This document shows, in pieces, positions 17,357 to 27,364 of a DNA stretch of 64,000 bases. The stretch spans positions 372,001 to 436,000 of the forward strand of contig CAXBNJ010000001.1 in the NCBI GenBank assembly GCA_963977125.1, in the 5' to 3' direction. This DNA comes from UBA2705 sp963977125. GTDB taxonomy: Bacteria > Pseudomonadota > Alphaproteobacteria > Micavibrionales > Micavibrionaceae. The notes beneath the pieces are model-generated. The model saw only the letters and a list, made by a program, of their open reading frames with translations. It did not search any database and was not told the origin of the DNA. How positions within the stretch are numbered: position 1 is the stretch's first letter; the number at the start of each line of letters is the position of its first letter. Made by a program: the position numbers and the translations under genes.

Positions 17357-18802
17357 ATGGATTTTCGTCCAATTTTATATGTTATCGGCTTGTTATTGTT
17401 TATCCTCGCGATAAGCATGAACTTTCCCATGATGGTTGATCTCTATTACGGCAATGATGATTGGGTTGTATTCTTGATCTGCATTATCATCACGGCTTTC
17501 TTCGGTGGAGCGCTGGCCTTCACAAATGCGCCGTCTGGCCGCTTCAACATGAATATTCGCCAAGGCTTTATGCTGACGGTTACATCTTGGCTATCTTTGT
17601 GTGTTTTTGGTGCGGTGCCTTTTTGGTTATCTGGGCTGGATATGTCTTTGACAGATTCCATTTTTGAAGCAACATCAGGCATTACCACAACAGGCGCAAC
17701 AGTTTTGACGGGGCTTGATTATGCGCCGCCGGGGATACTGATCTGGCGCGCGATTTTACAGTGGCTCGGGGGCATTGGTATCATCGTCATGGCGCTCTCT
17801 GTTTTGCCTTTCTTGAAGGTTGGCGGTATGCAACTTTTCCGTACTGAATCATCGGAAAATGAAAAGGTTTCTCCACGTGCGGGGCAGGTGGCGAGTTCAA
17901 TCGCGGTTATTTACTTGGTTCTGACGATACTCTGCGCAATTTGTTATAATATTGCGGGCATGTCCGTCTTTGATGCTGTTGCACATGCAATGACTACAAT
18001 CGCAACGGGCGGATTTTCAACCTATGACGCTTCTTTTGGCGACCATAGCGGCTCATCGAAAGAGCTTGTGGCTATCTTCTTTATGTTGATGGGGGGCTTG
18101 CCGTTTGTACTTTATTTAAAAGCCGTACAAGGCAATATACGCGCTTTATTTGTTGATTCTCAGGTGCGTTGGTTCCTGTCTATTATTGCGTTAAGTACAA
18201 CCATCTTTGTCATTTATTTGATTAATAATACGGATATGCATATTGGTGAGGCCTTGCGGCGCTCAGCTTTTAACGTGGTGTCGATCATCACAGGTACAGG
18301 GTATAGCTCGGGTGATTATGGTGTTTGGGGTGGCTTTGCTGTCGCTTTATTCTTTTTCTTAATGGTCGTTGGCGGCTGTGCGGGGTCAACAGCCTGCGGC
18401 ATTAAAATATTCCGTTTTCAGGTTTTGCACGCCGTAACCGCAACGCAGCTTAAACAGTTAATCCATCCTAATGGTGTTTTTCGCCCGCGCTATAACGGTA
18501 AACCAATCCCCGTTGGGGTGCCGACTTCCGTGATGAGTTTCTTCTTCCTCTATGCGCTGAGCTTCTCTTTCCTCACAATAGCACTCTCTTTTACCGGCTT
18601 AGACTTCCTCACAGCCATGTCAGGGGCTGCGACATCAATTTCTAATGTTGGGCCAGGGCTCGGTCAAATGATTGGCCCTAGCGGCACGTTTGCGCCGTTA
18701 CCCGATAGCGCTAAATGGCTTTTATGTGCGGGGATGATACTTGGACGCCTAGAGCTCTTTACACTGCTGGTGCTCTTTGTGCCGCAATTTTGGCGCAAAT
18801 AA
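17357..18802 (+). CDS. trkH: TrkH-family potassium uptake channel subunit
   Basis: The 481-aa protein is a polytopic membrane protein of the TrkH/KtrB family, which takes up K+ with a TrkA-type cytoplasmic partner. The repeated pore/filter motifs are visible: ATSGITTTGATVL (first P-loop), TTIATGGFSTYDASF (second), IITGTGYSSGDYG (third) and AATSISNVGPGLG (fourth). WLGGIGIIVMALSVLPFL and GGCAGSTACGIKIFR are also typical. The length matches the family. It stands alone between two terminators or convergent genes; no trkA is in the window. The product is certain at family level. Confidence 0.93.
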   Translation: MDFRPILYVIGLLLFILAISMNFPMMVDLYYGNDDWVVFLICIIITAFFGGALAFTNAPSGRFNMNIRQGFMLTVTSWLSLCVFGAVPFWLSGLDMSLTDSIFEATSGITTTGATVLTGLDYAPPGILIWRAILQWLGGIGIIVMALSVLPFLKVGGMQLFRTESSENEKVSPRAGQVASSIAVIYLVLTILCAICYNIAGMSVFDAVAHAMTTIATGGFSTYDASFGDHSGSSKELVAIFFMLMGGLPFVLYLKAVQGNIRALFVDSQVRWFLSIIALSTTIFVIYLINNTDMHIGEALRRSAFNVVSIITGTGYSSGDYGVWGGFAVALFFFLMVVGGCAGSTACGIKIFRFQVLHAVTATQLKQLIHPNGVFRPRYNGKPIPVGVPTSVMSFFFLYALSFSFLTIALSFTGLDFLTAMSGAATSISNVGPGLGQMIGPSGTFAPLPDSAKWLLCAGMILGRLELFTLLVLFVPQFWRK

Positions 18803-18865
18803 GTTATTTGGGACGCGGCGTTTCGTGGCTTCCCAAATTATGCGCTCACCATTAATGCAAATTAA

Positions 18866-19531
18866 TTAATATAGTTTTTGTGGCAGGCCAAGAGGCTGGT
18901 CTGATGCGTGGTTTTTTGATGGTGTTAGGCTGAGCCAGCTTTCAATGCGCTCTGTGAGGATATGATCAAGGTCATTGATAAAGCTTTCAAGGAAAACTTG
19001 TAAGTGCTGCTCTTTTTTTGCAAGAGAGAAATGCGAGGGCATAATTATAGACTTACCAATATCAAAGGCCGTCGCGGCGCGCTCTTCGCCATATTGATTT
19101 TTTGATTTTAGGTCAATACTGGCCGTGAGCTTGTATTCATAAGTGTCATTAAATTCCATCAAGCTACCGAGCAAGCTTGGTTTACCACCAGATACACGCA
19201 GCCTTGTGAAGTGAATATCGCTCATATTAATGCTCAATGCGCCGTCGCCATAAGCGGTGCTTTTGAAATGTGCATGTAAATATTTATTAAAAGTCTCTTG
19301 CGGGTTTTTTTGGAATAAAGAAACAAGGCTATCATTTCCAATAACAGGATCAACGTTAATGTTGAGCTGGGAAACATTCAGCGTAAGGGGCACTAAATGC
19401 GCATAGCTTTGACTGGCTATAGGAACAGCATTGGGTGTCATATGCGTCGAACAACTGGTTAAGGCTAATACAGCGAAGCCACTTAAAAATGTTGTTTTTA
19501 AAAGCTGTGCGGATTGCATGGTCATCGTCAT
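18866..19531 (-). CDS. Hypothetical lipoprotein
   Basis: The 221-aa protein has a lipoprotein signal with lipobox LTSC (Cys27) and a ribosome site AAGGATT eight bases before the ATG. The mature part has alternating strands (LTLNVSQLNINVDP, GALSINMSDIHFTRLRV) and a helical C-terminus (LQVFLESFINDLDHILTERIESWL), a pattern seen in small periplasmic lipoproteins. I recognise no family. It is about 90 bp downstream of hslO on the same strand and converges with trkH. Confidence 0.65.
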   Translation of the reverse strand: MTMTMQSAQLLKTTFLSGFAVLALTSCSTHMTPNAVPIASQSYAHLVPLTLNVSQLNINVDPVIGNDSLVSLFQKNPQETFNKYLHAHFKSTAYGDGALSINMSDIHFTRLRVSGGKPSLLGSLMEFNDTYEYKLTASIDLKSKNQYGEERAATAFDIGKSIIMPSHFSLAKKEQHLQVFLESFINDLDHILTERIESWLSLTPSKNHASDQPLGLPQKLY

Positions 19532-19622
19532 AATAGAATCCTTAATTGTTGTGGTGTGCTATTTATAGAGCCAAGAAGAAGAGAGGGGCTTGGCTTATTA
19601 GAGGGCGGTATCTGTGGTAGGC

Positions 19623-20567
19623 TTAAAGCTCGTCATGTTTGATCGTGTAATCTTTACTGCAAAACTCGCACTTAACTATGGCTGTGTCCCCTTTGAAAAT
19701 ATGGTCACGATCTTCCTGTGGCATCATTCTAATTGTACTTACAAGGCGATCACGCTCACAGCGGCATTGCTTTTCTACGAATTTAGGTTCGAAAACACGT
19801 AAAAGCTCTTCATGGAAGAGGCGGTAGAGAAGTTCTTGCGAATCGAGCTGCGCGGATATGAGCTCTTCATTCTTACAACTGCCGAGTAAAATCATTGTAC
19901 GGCGCCAGTCATCTTCAATGAAATTACCACTGCCTGAGTCTATATCTATTTCATCTTCAGGCATGTGCTGAAGCATAATCACGCCGGCACGCCAAGCCCC
20001 GTCGACTTTACCGCAGGCCATTTTTATGCCGCTGCCAATTTGTTCTGATTGGTTAAAGTAATGTTGAACACTTTCAACGAGGCTATCGCCCTTTAATTCA
20101 ACTATACCTTGATAACGTTCCGTGTCGGGGCCTTGATCGACAGTAAAAGCCATATAGCCTGTACCCAATACATCAGATAAGGGCAATTTAAGAGGATCGC
20201 GCTTTTGGGCGATAGTCTTTTTCAACAGAGTTTCTAGGGCGTCGCTATCATAGGTCGCGCAGGCACGGATATGGCCATCAGAAGTTTTATCAGCCACCAA
20301 CATTGAAATGGGGCCTTTGGTTTGTATTTGTAAGGTAAAGATACCGTCATATTTTAGCATTGAAGCTAAGGTCACGGCTAAGGCTAAGGTTTCACTCAGC
20401 AGCTGATTCACAATTTCAGGGTAATTATGGGCCTTGATAATATCATCAAGTTCGCTGCCTAAGCGCACCATACGCCCCCGCAGGGATGAATGATCCAGCT
20501 GGAAGTTCTGTATAACGTTATCTGTGTTTGTACCGACGGTTAAGGTCGTTTCTGGAATTTCGTTCAT
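19623..20567 (-). CDS. hslO: Hsp33 redox-regulated chaperone
   Basis: The 314-aa protein matches Hsp33. The N-terminal domain carries LRGRMVRLGSELDDII and LLSETLALAVTLASMLKYDG, and the C-terminal redox switch keeps all four zinc cysteines: a CxC (QCRCERDR) and a CxxC (KCEFCSKDY). On oxidation the zinc is released and the protein becomes a holdase in the cytoplasm. It lies 24 bp downstream of the ABC-2 permease gene on the same strand. Confidence 0.95.
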   Translation of the reverse strand: MNEIPETTLTVGTNTDNVIQNFQLDHSSLRGRMVRLGSELDDIIKAHNYPEIVNQLLSETLALAVTLASMLKYDGIFTLQIQTKGPISMLVADKTSDGHIRACATYDSDALETLLKKTIAQKRDPLKLPLSDVLGTGYMAFTVDQGPDTERYQGIVELKGDSLVESVQHYFNQSEQIGSGIKMACGKVDGAWRAGVIMLQHMPEDEIDIDSGSGNFIEDDWRRTMILLGSCKNEELISAQLDSQELLYRLFHEELLRVFEPKFVEKQCRCERDRLVSTIRMMPQEDRDHIFKGDTAIVKCEFCSKDYTIKHDEL

Positions 20568-20591
20568 GATGTAATCAGCGCTATGGTTCTC

Positions 20592-21386
20592 TTATGATTT
20601 AATTTTATAACCCGAACGGATCATCTTCCATGTTACACCAAAAAGCCCAATATTGACAATCAACATTATAATAGCGCCATGAAGAATTGATCCCTCGCTC
20701 TGCCCAAGCAAGCCATAACGAAAACCGTCAATGACAAAGAATATAGGATTGCAGAGCGCTATATGATACCAGATAGAGGGTAATTCAGATACGGCGTAAA
20801 ATGTTCCCGAGAGGAAAGTTAGCGGCATGATGACAAAATTGGTGATAGTGGCCAGATGGTCAAATTTTTCAGCCCATATGCCCCCCATGACGCCAATTAA
20901 GGCAAGGAAAAGACAGCCTGATATTGAGAAGTAAATCACCGCCCATATATGTTCAACGCCAAAGCTTGCAAAATAAGCGAGCGGAAAAGCGCCAATAAGC
21001 CCGACCAGTAAGCCACGAGATAGACCGCCAATTAAGAAACCAATAAGCAGTTCAATCGGTGCGAGAGGGGGCAGTAAAATATCAACGATATTGCCTTGAA
21101 TTTTTGAAATCATTAAAGAAGAAGAGGTGTTGGCAAAGGCATTTTGGATCATGGCCATCATGATTAAGCCAGGCGCTAAAAACGTCATATAAGGGACATC
21201 GCCAATATTGCGACCATAACCGCCAAAGGCAAGCGCAAAAACAGCAAAGAACATCAGGCTGGAAATAACAGGCGCTAAAATAGTTTGGCCAGCCACTTTA
21301 AGAAAACGCCCGCATTCTTTTTTGATTAAAGAGTGTAGGCCGATCCAGTTTACGGCGCCCATTTGTATTGGTTCTATTGCGTTCAT
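20592..21386 (-). CDS. ABC-2 type transporter permease
   Basis: The 264-aa protein has six hydrophobic segments and the ABC-2 signature around GLIMMAMIQNAFANTSSSLMISKIQGNIVDILLPPLAP and FVIMPLTFLSGTFYAVSELP, quoted here in parts. This matches the YadH/NodJ group of export permeases. Usually an ATPase partner sits beside it, but none is adjacent here; upstream is divergent recX and downstream is hslO. The substrate is unknown. The ATPase may be encoded elsewhere. Confidence 0.85.
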   Translation of the reverse strand: MNAIEPIQMGAVNWIGLHSLIKKECGRFLKVAGQTILAPVISSLMFFAVFALAFGGYGRNIGDVPYMTFLAPGLIMMAMIQNAFANTSSSLMISKIQGNIVDILLPPLAPIELLIGFLIGGLSRGLLVGLIGAFPLAYFASFGVEHIWAVIYFSISGCLFLALIGVMGGIWAEKFDHLATITNFVIMPLTFLSGTFYAVSELPSIWYHIALCNPIFFVIDGFRYGLLGQSEGSILHGAIIMLIVNIGLFGVTWKMIRSGYKIKS

Positions 21387-21502
21387 CTTATGCTATTCTC
21401 ATTTCTGGTCTTTTTAAAAGCTTAGGCATTGAGTATAGTGTAAATGTGAAATTATCAAGTGCTTTGCACGGGTATTTAAAGATTTAATTTTAGAAATTTA
21501 AT

Positions 21503-22174
21503 ATGGCAGATAAGTTTATGCAATCCGAGGATGGCTTCAAAAAAAAAGAGCAGAAAAAGCGTGTGGCACGGAAAATAACCCAGAGCTATTTGCAAAATTC
21601 AGGCTTGTATTATTTACAGCGTTACGCAGCCAGTGAATCGCATTTTAAAAGCGTCATGGCGCGTAAAATTGACCGCTCCCTTACCGATCACCCCAGCTTA
21701 GATAAAAACCAATGCTTGGAATGGCTAGATGAGGTTGCAGAAAAATTTGTTAAGGCGGGCTATTTGAATGATGAGCGTTATGCAACAGGCTTATTACAGT
21801 CCTTACAAATAAAAGGCCGTTCGCAAAAGCAAATACAAGGCCGTATGCGCCATGCTGGCGTAGCGGCAGATATTATTGAGCGCGTTATGCAGGCGCGCTT
21901 CGCAGAAATGGCTGAGCGTATCGATACTTCAGAACTGCCCAGTAACTGGCCGCTGAACACGGCAAACTTATCTGAGTACATAGCGGCGCTTAAATGCGCG
22001 CGCAAGCGCCGTGTAGGTCCGTTTGAGCATTTAAGCGCACAATCAAAACCACATGATAAGGCGCTGGCCATGATGGCGCGTAATGGATTTTCTTATGATA
22101 TAGCACAAACGATCTTGGCGACGGATAAGAATGAAGCTGAGGATATTATGATTTTGGCACGTTCTTTATTCTGA
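21503..22174 (+). CDS. recX: RecX-type regulator of RecA
   Basis: The 223-aa protein carries the tandem three-helix repeats of RecX: YYLQRYAASESHFKSVMARKI, then YLNDERYATGLLQSLQIKGRSQKQI, then HAGVAADIIERVM (quoted in pieces). RecX limits RecA filament growth. It is longer than many RecX proteins because of a basic N-terminal extension that contains a nine-A run (21539-21547, FKKKEQKK). recA is not in the window. It converges with a histidine kinase gene 20 bp away. Confidence 0.85.
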   Translation: MADKFMQSEDGFKKKEQKKRVARKITQSYLQNSGLYYLQRYAASESHFKSVMARKIDRSLTDHPSLDKNQCLEWLDEVAEKFVKAGYLNDERYATGLLQSLQIKGRSQKQIQGRMRHAGVAADIIERVMQARFAEMAERIDTSELPSNWPLNTANLSEYIAALKCARKRRVGPFEHLSAQSKPHDKALAMMARNGFSYDIAQTILATDKNEAEDIMILARSLF

Positions 22175-22194
22175 ATTCTAAGGTGCGCTGACGC

Positions 22195-24876
22195 TTAAGT
22201 GTTTTCGTCTTGCTTTTCTTCTTTTTTATTTTCGTTTGAATTCTCGTTTGAATTGGTGTTTTGCGCTTGCTTTTCCGCCTCTGTAATTTTTCCGCTTGGT
22301 ACTTGGCTGTAATCAGGCTGTTCGTAAGCGGGGCCGCCCATCATTTCTAAGTCAGCTTTATCGATGTTTTTTGGTAGAACACGGTCAAGCGGGAAGATCA
22401 GTGTTGCTGTCGTGCCAATGCCCTTTTGCGAGACAAGCTCAAGGCGGCCATCATGCATTTTAATCAAGGCATTAACGAGCGTTAGGCCAAGTCCAGTACC
22501 TGAGTTCTTACGTGACAAATCGGCGCCATCAAGCTGAGTGAACGGGGATAAGGCGCTTTCAATTTCAGTCTCGTTAATACCAATGCCAGTATCGGTTATG
22601 GCGAAACGTAAGCTGCCTTTATCTTCAACTTCTGCTGATATGGTTATCTTGCCTTTATTCGCTGTAAATTTAATCGCGTTGGACAAAATATTCATGAGCA
22701 TTTGTTTTATAGCAAGTTCTTCGCCCAGTATATTGGGGGTGTTATCGGGGATATCAATATCCAAGGTCAAATCAGCGCTTTGAATTTTTCCACCTAAAAT
22801 ATCCAAGCATTTTTCAGAGAGTTTTTTGAGGTCGACTATACTGTCATTAAGCTCACGGTCACCAGTTTCAATGCGTGATATATCCAGTATTTCATTAATG
22901 ATACGCAGCAAGCGCAGGCCACTATTATTAATATCACGTGCATATTCCCAATAGGCTTTCTGACCAATAGGGCCCATAACTTCATCACGAATAATTTCAG
23001 AGAAACCAATAATGGCGTTAAGTGGGGTGCGTAATTCGTGGCTCATATTGGCAAGGAATTCTGATTTTGCTCTGTTGGCCATATCAGAATCCATCTTGGC
23101 AGATTCTAAGCTGCTTGATGTTTCAAGGCGCTCGGTGATATCCTCAATACTGCCTTCAATATGTAGCGGTGTGCCTTCAGCATCGCGTACAAGACGTGAA
23201 TTTTCATTAATCCAAATGAGCGTACCATCTTGGCGGCGGATTTGGGTTTCCCAGTTTTTGATTTCTTCATTCTGCTCGAGCGCTCTTAAGAATTTCATGC
23301 GCTCACGATAATTAACGTAGATTTGCTGATTGGCATTATCGATCTTGCTTTGCATTTCTTCTAGGGATCTATAGCCCAGAATTTTATATAATGCAGGATT
23401 GGCACTAATATACTTACCGTTGACATCAAGCTGAAATAGGCCGAAAGCAGCGCGTTCCCATATGGTTTTGTAGCGCGCTTCGACTTCACTTAAGGCTTTT
23501 TGCGCTTGATTGCGCTCTTGCATATTGGTGATGGTTCCGACAATGCGCGTATCTGAATTGAGCTCGTTAACCTGTACGGGGGTCAATACAATATCGACAT
23601 CCTTAACTTCCCCGCCATTACAGATGAGTTTGCTGGTGAAGCTGTATTTGTCCTTGTGGCCACGTATAAGCATTAGGAATTCTTTTTTATGAATTTCTAC
23701 GTCATCATCTTCGAGTAAGGAGAATAATTTTTTATCTAGGCAAGCGGCATTACCAAGGTTTGTGATGCGATTCCATGAGCCGTTAACAAAAACAATCACG
23801 CCATTCATATCGGCTTCTATAATAATGTCATTAATTGAATTAAGCAGGGCAATATTTTTTTGCTCGACATTATCAACGCGTGATTTGAGGTCTTTATTTT
23901 CAGACGCTTCATGGCCTAGGGATATGGTGCGTTTGATGAGCTCGTCTTTTTCGCGCGAGGCACGAATGTGTTTAATGCGGTTGTTACGCACAACAGAGAA
24001 TAGGAAAGTCGCGTAGATGCCGCCGAGAAGTAAGAAGCCGTAAAGTGCATATTCTAGCATCTTATTGCCAGCATGGCTTATGCTCTCAATGCGATAATGG
24101 AAGTCGTAATCCCCCCATTTTTTCAAAGATGTATCGCGCCCGTTTACTTTTCCAAGAAGTTTGAACAAGCTGTCGATTTTGCTGGAATAAGCAATTAACG
24201 TCACGCCTGTGTTAACTTCATTAATGGTCAAGTAAGACAGGCTAGGGAAGGCACGTAGCCCCTCAAGCTTAAAGGCTTTATCGCTGCGCGTCAGTCCGAT
24301 TAAAACGCCGTGGAATTTGTTATCTGCACTATAGACTTTTTGCGAGATAACAAAGGGCTGAATAAGCATAGTGCGCTTTTCGTCTATGTTCTTTGTCAAC
24401 ATGGTCGTCTTGCTTGGCGTTAAATTCGCATGTATTTCATTGGGGCCCACGTCTTTCAGCGTTTTAATGATTTCAGAAATTATAGCTTTATTCGGGGCGT
24501 TTAGGTCAAAGTTATAGGTCTCGTTTTGATCAGCTTTATTAATATTAATAAGCGGGAATACTTTGTAGCGGGAATCTTGGTTTTTTATCCAGTAAAATTG
24601 ATCAAATGTCTTTGCGGGCATCTCATCGCTTATCAGCTGTTGATAGGCGTCGAGTGTTGTTAATACATTATTATCGCTAAGCAGTTTGGCTGTTTGACGG
24701 ATTTCATTCTCCACGAGGTCAAAATCAAGGTCAATACGGCGATCAATTTGTGTGATATATGAAGATTCTTGTGCTGTGTTGGGGGATTGCTGTGTAACCA
24801 GCGGCTGCATCCATAAATATATGGCGACAATAATCACAACGGCGTTGAGTAAGACAGCGACTTCACCAAGGCTCAC
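22195..24876 (-). CDS. Membrane PAS-domain sensor histidine kinase
   Basis: Domains in order: a membrane helix (about 8-24), a periplasmic sensing region (about 25-270), a second helix (about 275-297), a coiled linker, a PAS domain (about 340-455), a second PAS/PAC (about 465-590), HisKA with phosphoacceptor His613 (NMSHELRTPLNAI) and HATPase_c with N-box SNAIKFT and G-boxes DTGIGI and GTGLGLTL (about 720-835). The start is uncertain: the frame is open for another 40 or so codons, with an acidic EEEE stretch, but contains no ATG, GTG or TTG before GTG 24876. No cognate regulator adjoins it; it ends in an Asn/Glu/Lys-rich tail. Confidence 0.88.
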   Translation of the reverse strand: MSLGEVAVLLNAVVIIVAIYLWMQPLVTQQSPNTAQESSYITQIDRRIDLDFDLVENEIRQTAKLLSDNNVLTTLDAYQQLISDEMPAKTFDQFYWIKNQDSRYKVFPLININKADQNETYNFDLNAPNKAIISEIIKTLKDVGPNEIHANLTPSKTTMLTKNIDEKRTMLIQPFVISQKVYSADNKFHGVLIGLTRSDKAFKLEGLRAFPSLSYLTINEVNTGVTLIAYSSKIDSLFKLLGKVNGRDTSLKKWGDYDFHYRIESISHAGNKMLEYALYGFLLLGGIYATFLFSVVRNNRIKHIRASREKDELIKRTISLGHEASENKDLKSRVDNVEQKNIALLNSINDIIIEADMNGVIVFVNGSWNRITNLGNAACLDKKLFSLLEDDDVEIHKKEFLMLIRGHKDKYSFTSKLICNGGEVKDVDIVLTPVQVNELNSDTRIVGTITNMQERNQAQKALSEVEARYKTIWERAAFGLFQLDVNGKYISANPALYKILGYRSLEEMQSKIDNANQQIYVNYRERMKFLRALEQNEEIKNWETQIRRQDGTLIWINENSRLVRDAEGTPLHIEGSIEDITERLETSSSLESAKMDSDMANRAKSEFLANMSHELRTPLNAIIGFSEIIRDEVMGPIGQKAYWEYARDINNSGLRLLRIINEILDISRIETGDRELNDSIVDLKKLSEKCLDILGGKIQSADLTLDIDIPDNTPNILGEELAIKQMLMNILSNAIKFTANKGKITISAEVEDKGSLRFAITDTGIGINETEIESALSPFTQLDGADLSRKNSGTGLGLTLVNALIKMHDGRLELVSQKGIGTTATLIFPLDRVLPKNIDKADLEMMGGPAYEQPDYSQVPSGKITEAEKQAQNTNSNENSNENKKEEKQDENT

Positions 24877-25095
24877 CGAAGCTATGCGCCTCGGCTTTAC
24901 GCTAGCTTCTAAGCTTAGCGCTTCCTCTTCTTCTTGAACATCAATGTCTGCGTTTAGATTTTTAATGTTGTTACCATCGTTTAAGTGAATTTGAAATCGA
25001 TTGACCTATTATTCTAGGCTAAGGAATATACTGCGTGAGAGAAGTTAAGTAATAATGAATATCACCGCAGTTAAGTGAAGTATAATAAAAATTAA

Positions 25096-26439
25096 TTAGA
25101 CAGGCAAATGAATAGACACAGATAAGCCACCATAAGTGCTTTTACTTAATGCAATCGTTCCGCCATGGCTGTTTATAATATCCTTGGCGATAGAGAGACC
25201 AAGACCAACACCACCTGTTTCCGTGTTTCGAGAATCATCAACACGGAAAAAGGGCTTAAAGACATCGTCATAATGCTGTGCCTCTATGCCGGGGCCGTTA
25301 TCTTCAATGTTGATTTCAATATAGGGGCTGGTGCTGTCTTGCGTCTTTGTGGCGCTTACCCATATATTATCGGCATATTTATGCGCATTATTAATGATGT
25401 TTACAATCGCGCGTTCAATTGATTTAGGGCGTATCGTGGCGTTTAAACCCTCGGCGTAAGTGAACTCAGCCTCGATGGCGCTGCGCTTGGTGCTGTCCTC
25501 TATGGCCGATATAAGCGCGGTGATGTCGGTGCTTATGGCAGGGTCTTGTTCATCTGTGCCGCGCGCAAAATCAAGATAACCATCAATCATCTTCTCCATA
25601 TCGGTGATATCTGTTTTCATGTCGCTCACATCTTTTGACGGCGGCAGCATAGACAGGCCCAGCTTTAAGCGCGTTAAGGGGGTTCTTAAATCATGGGACA
25701 CGCCCGCGAGCATAACCGTGCGCTGAGAGATTTGACGGCTTATACGGTCTTTCATTTCAAGGAAAGCGCGCGCCGCTTGGCGGACTTCTAACGCACCATA
25801 GGCTTTAAAGTTACCTGTATCACGACCCTTGCCGTAATTTTCAGTTGCTTTGGCCAATGCACGAATCGGTCTGATTTGATTGCGCATAAAGATTGCGGCA
25901 ATAGAGATAAGAAAAAATGCAGAGATCGTAATCCAGAGTAAGAATATATAAGCCGATGAAGAAAAAACGCGGCGCACGGGAATTGTAAACTCTAAAACGC
26001 CTTGTTCGAGCTGTACCTTTAAGAAAATGTCATCTTTGAAGCTGGAAATCGCAATGCGGTATTCTCGCTCGGTTTTGTTATCCATAGCCCGTGATAACGA
26101 TTTACGAATGATGCGCTCCCAGCTGCCGTGATCTTTATAAGGGGCAGGTAGGGTTTCCTTATCTTTGTAATTTAAGCCAAGCTCTAGGTGAGTGCGGCCA
26201 TAACCTTGAATGTCTGTGTATTCCCAGCGCGAGCTTTCAACCATATCAGACAGCCAAGCCACTTCACCGACAACAGATTCAGCAAGGCGGTTGGACATGC
26301 GATTCCAGTGGTTATCTATAAAAACAAAGGATGTAATCATTAAAGTTAGGATGATCGGCGTAATTAAGATCATCAAAGAGCGCACGAACAAGCCGCGGGG
26401 CATAAAGCTTTTTAGAAATTTTTTACAAGTACAGAGCAT
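25096..26439 (-). CDS. EnvZ-like osmosensor-type histidine kinase
   Basis: The 447-aa protein has two membrane helices (about 20-42 and 163-185), a periplasmic loop of about 120 residues, a HAMP region (about 186-240), HisKA with His249 (GVSHDLRTPLTRLKL) and HATPase_c with NIINNAHKYA, EDNGPGI and GVGLGLSIAKDI. The arrangement and the TPLTRLKL motif are those of the EnvZ group. It lies 63 bp downstream of an OmpR-type regulator on the same strand, so the two form a two-component pair. Its signal is not known from sequence. Confidence 0.9.
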   Translation of the reverse strand: MLCTCKKFLKSFMPRGLFVRSLMILITPIILTLMITSFVFIDNHWNRMSNRLAESVVGEVAWLSDMVESSRWEYTDIQGYGRTHLELGLNYKDKETLPAPYKDHGSWERIIRKSLSRAMDNKTEREYRIAISSFKDDIFLKVQLEQGVLEFTIPVRRVFSSSAYIFLLWITISAFFLISIAAIFMRNQIRPIRALAKATENYGKGRDTGNFKAYGALEVRQAARAFLEMKDRISRQISQRTVMLAGVSHDLRTPLTRLKLGLSMLPPSKDVSDMKTDITDMEKMIDGYLDFARGTDEQDPAISTDITALISAIEDSTKRSAIEAEFTYAEGLNATIRPKSIERAIVNIINNAHKYADNIWVSATKTQDSTSPYIEINIEDNGPGIEAQHYDDVFKPFFRVDDSRNTETGGVGLGLSIAKDIINSHGGTIALSKSTYGGLSVSIHLPV

Positions 26440-26502
26440 GAAGCCGTTTTAACTCGTTTTTAAAGCTGGAGCAAGGAAGAAGCGTAAGTTTAAGTTACCC
26501 TT

Positions 26503-27264
26503 TTAAGTTAAGGGCGTGGCATTTAAGACGTAGCCTTGACCGCGAATGGTTTGGATGCTTTTCGGATCTTTAGGGTTTTCTTCTATTTTTCTGCGCAAGC
26601 GGGTTATTTGTACGTCAATTGTACGCTCGCCTGAATCAATATTACACAAGGCCGCTAATTGATCACGATCCAATACTTGGCCGTAATTCTTGGCGAGCGC
26701 TGATAATAGGGCGTTCTCACCTGTGGTTAACGTTGTGCTGATATCGCCTGTTTCATGCTCTTGGCGCAAAGTACTGTTTTTCGGCACGTAAATCCATGCC
26801 CCAATGCGGTAGTCACTATATTGGTTGTTTGCGCGCGCTATGGCCGCGCGACGGGTGATGGCTTTTAAACGCAGAGCAAGCTCTTGTGGTTCAAAGGGTT
26901 TGGGCAGGTAATCATCCGCGCCATTTTCAAGGCCTTTTATACGGTCTTCGACTTCACCAAGTGCCGTGAGCAGTATAATGGGCGTTGCACTTTGTGCTTT
27001 GAGTTCAGCTGTCAGGCTTATGCCATCCTGCCCAGGCATCATAACATCCAAGATTAAGGCATCAAAGGTGCAGCGCTCTAAAACATCTTTGGCCGCTTGG
27101 GCGTCACCCGCGCCGCTCACAACAAAGCCTTGCTGTGTTAAGTAGCGCTGAATAAGGCTGCGTATACGTTCATCGTCATCAACAACCAATATATGCGTTT
27201 TGTTTTCAAAAAAATCAGGAGGATTTGTCATTATTTCAGGGCTATTCTCATCATTATTTTGCAT
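26503..27264 (-). CDS. OmpR-family response regulator
   Basis: The 253-aa protein has a receiver domain (about 23-140) with acidic DDD at 29-31, phosphoacceptor D73 (LILDVMMPGQDG), a conserved Thr in LLTALG and Lys in YLPKPF. A winged-helix DNA-binding domain follows (about 155-250) ending in VQITRLRRKIEENPKDPKSI and IRGQGYVL, typical of OmpR. It is the first gene of the pair with the EnvZ-like kinase, and it is divergent from the aminotransferase gene 100 bp away. Confidence 0.93.
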   Translation of the reverse strand: MQNNDENSPEIMTNPPDFFENKTHILVVDDDERIRSLIQRYLTQQGFVVSGAGDAQAAKDVLERCTFDALILDVMMPGQDGISLTAELKAQSATPIILLTALGEVEDRIKGLENGADDYLPKPFEPQELALRLKAITRRAAIARANNQYSDYRIGAWIYVPKNSTLRQEHETGDISTTLTTGENALLSALAKNYGQVLDRDQLAALCNIDSGERTIDVQITRLRRKIEENPKDPKSIQTIRGQGYVLNATPLT

Positions 27265-27364
27265 TTTTAAAAAGAATTAAATACACTCACTATCAACATA
27301 ATATCCGATTAAATATTATTCCACCATATAAAAGAAATAGTTAGAGCTAGAGGAACAAGGCGCT

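Noticed and set aside
18803..18865. Hairpin ATTTGGGA/TCCCAAAT between trkH and the lipoprotein gene
   Set aside because: Long 18-nt loop and no T tract on either side; not convincing as terminator.
22538..24016. Several plus-strand ORFs opposite the histidine kinase
   Set aside because: Shadows of a coding strand with clear PAS, HisKA and HATPase domains.
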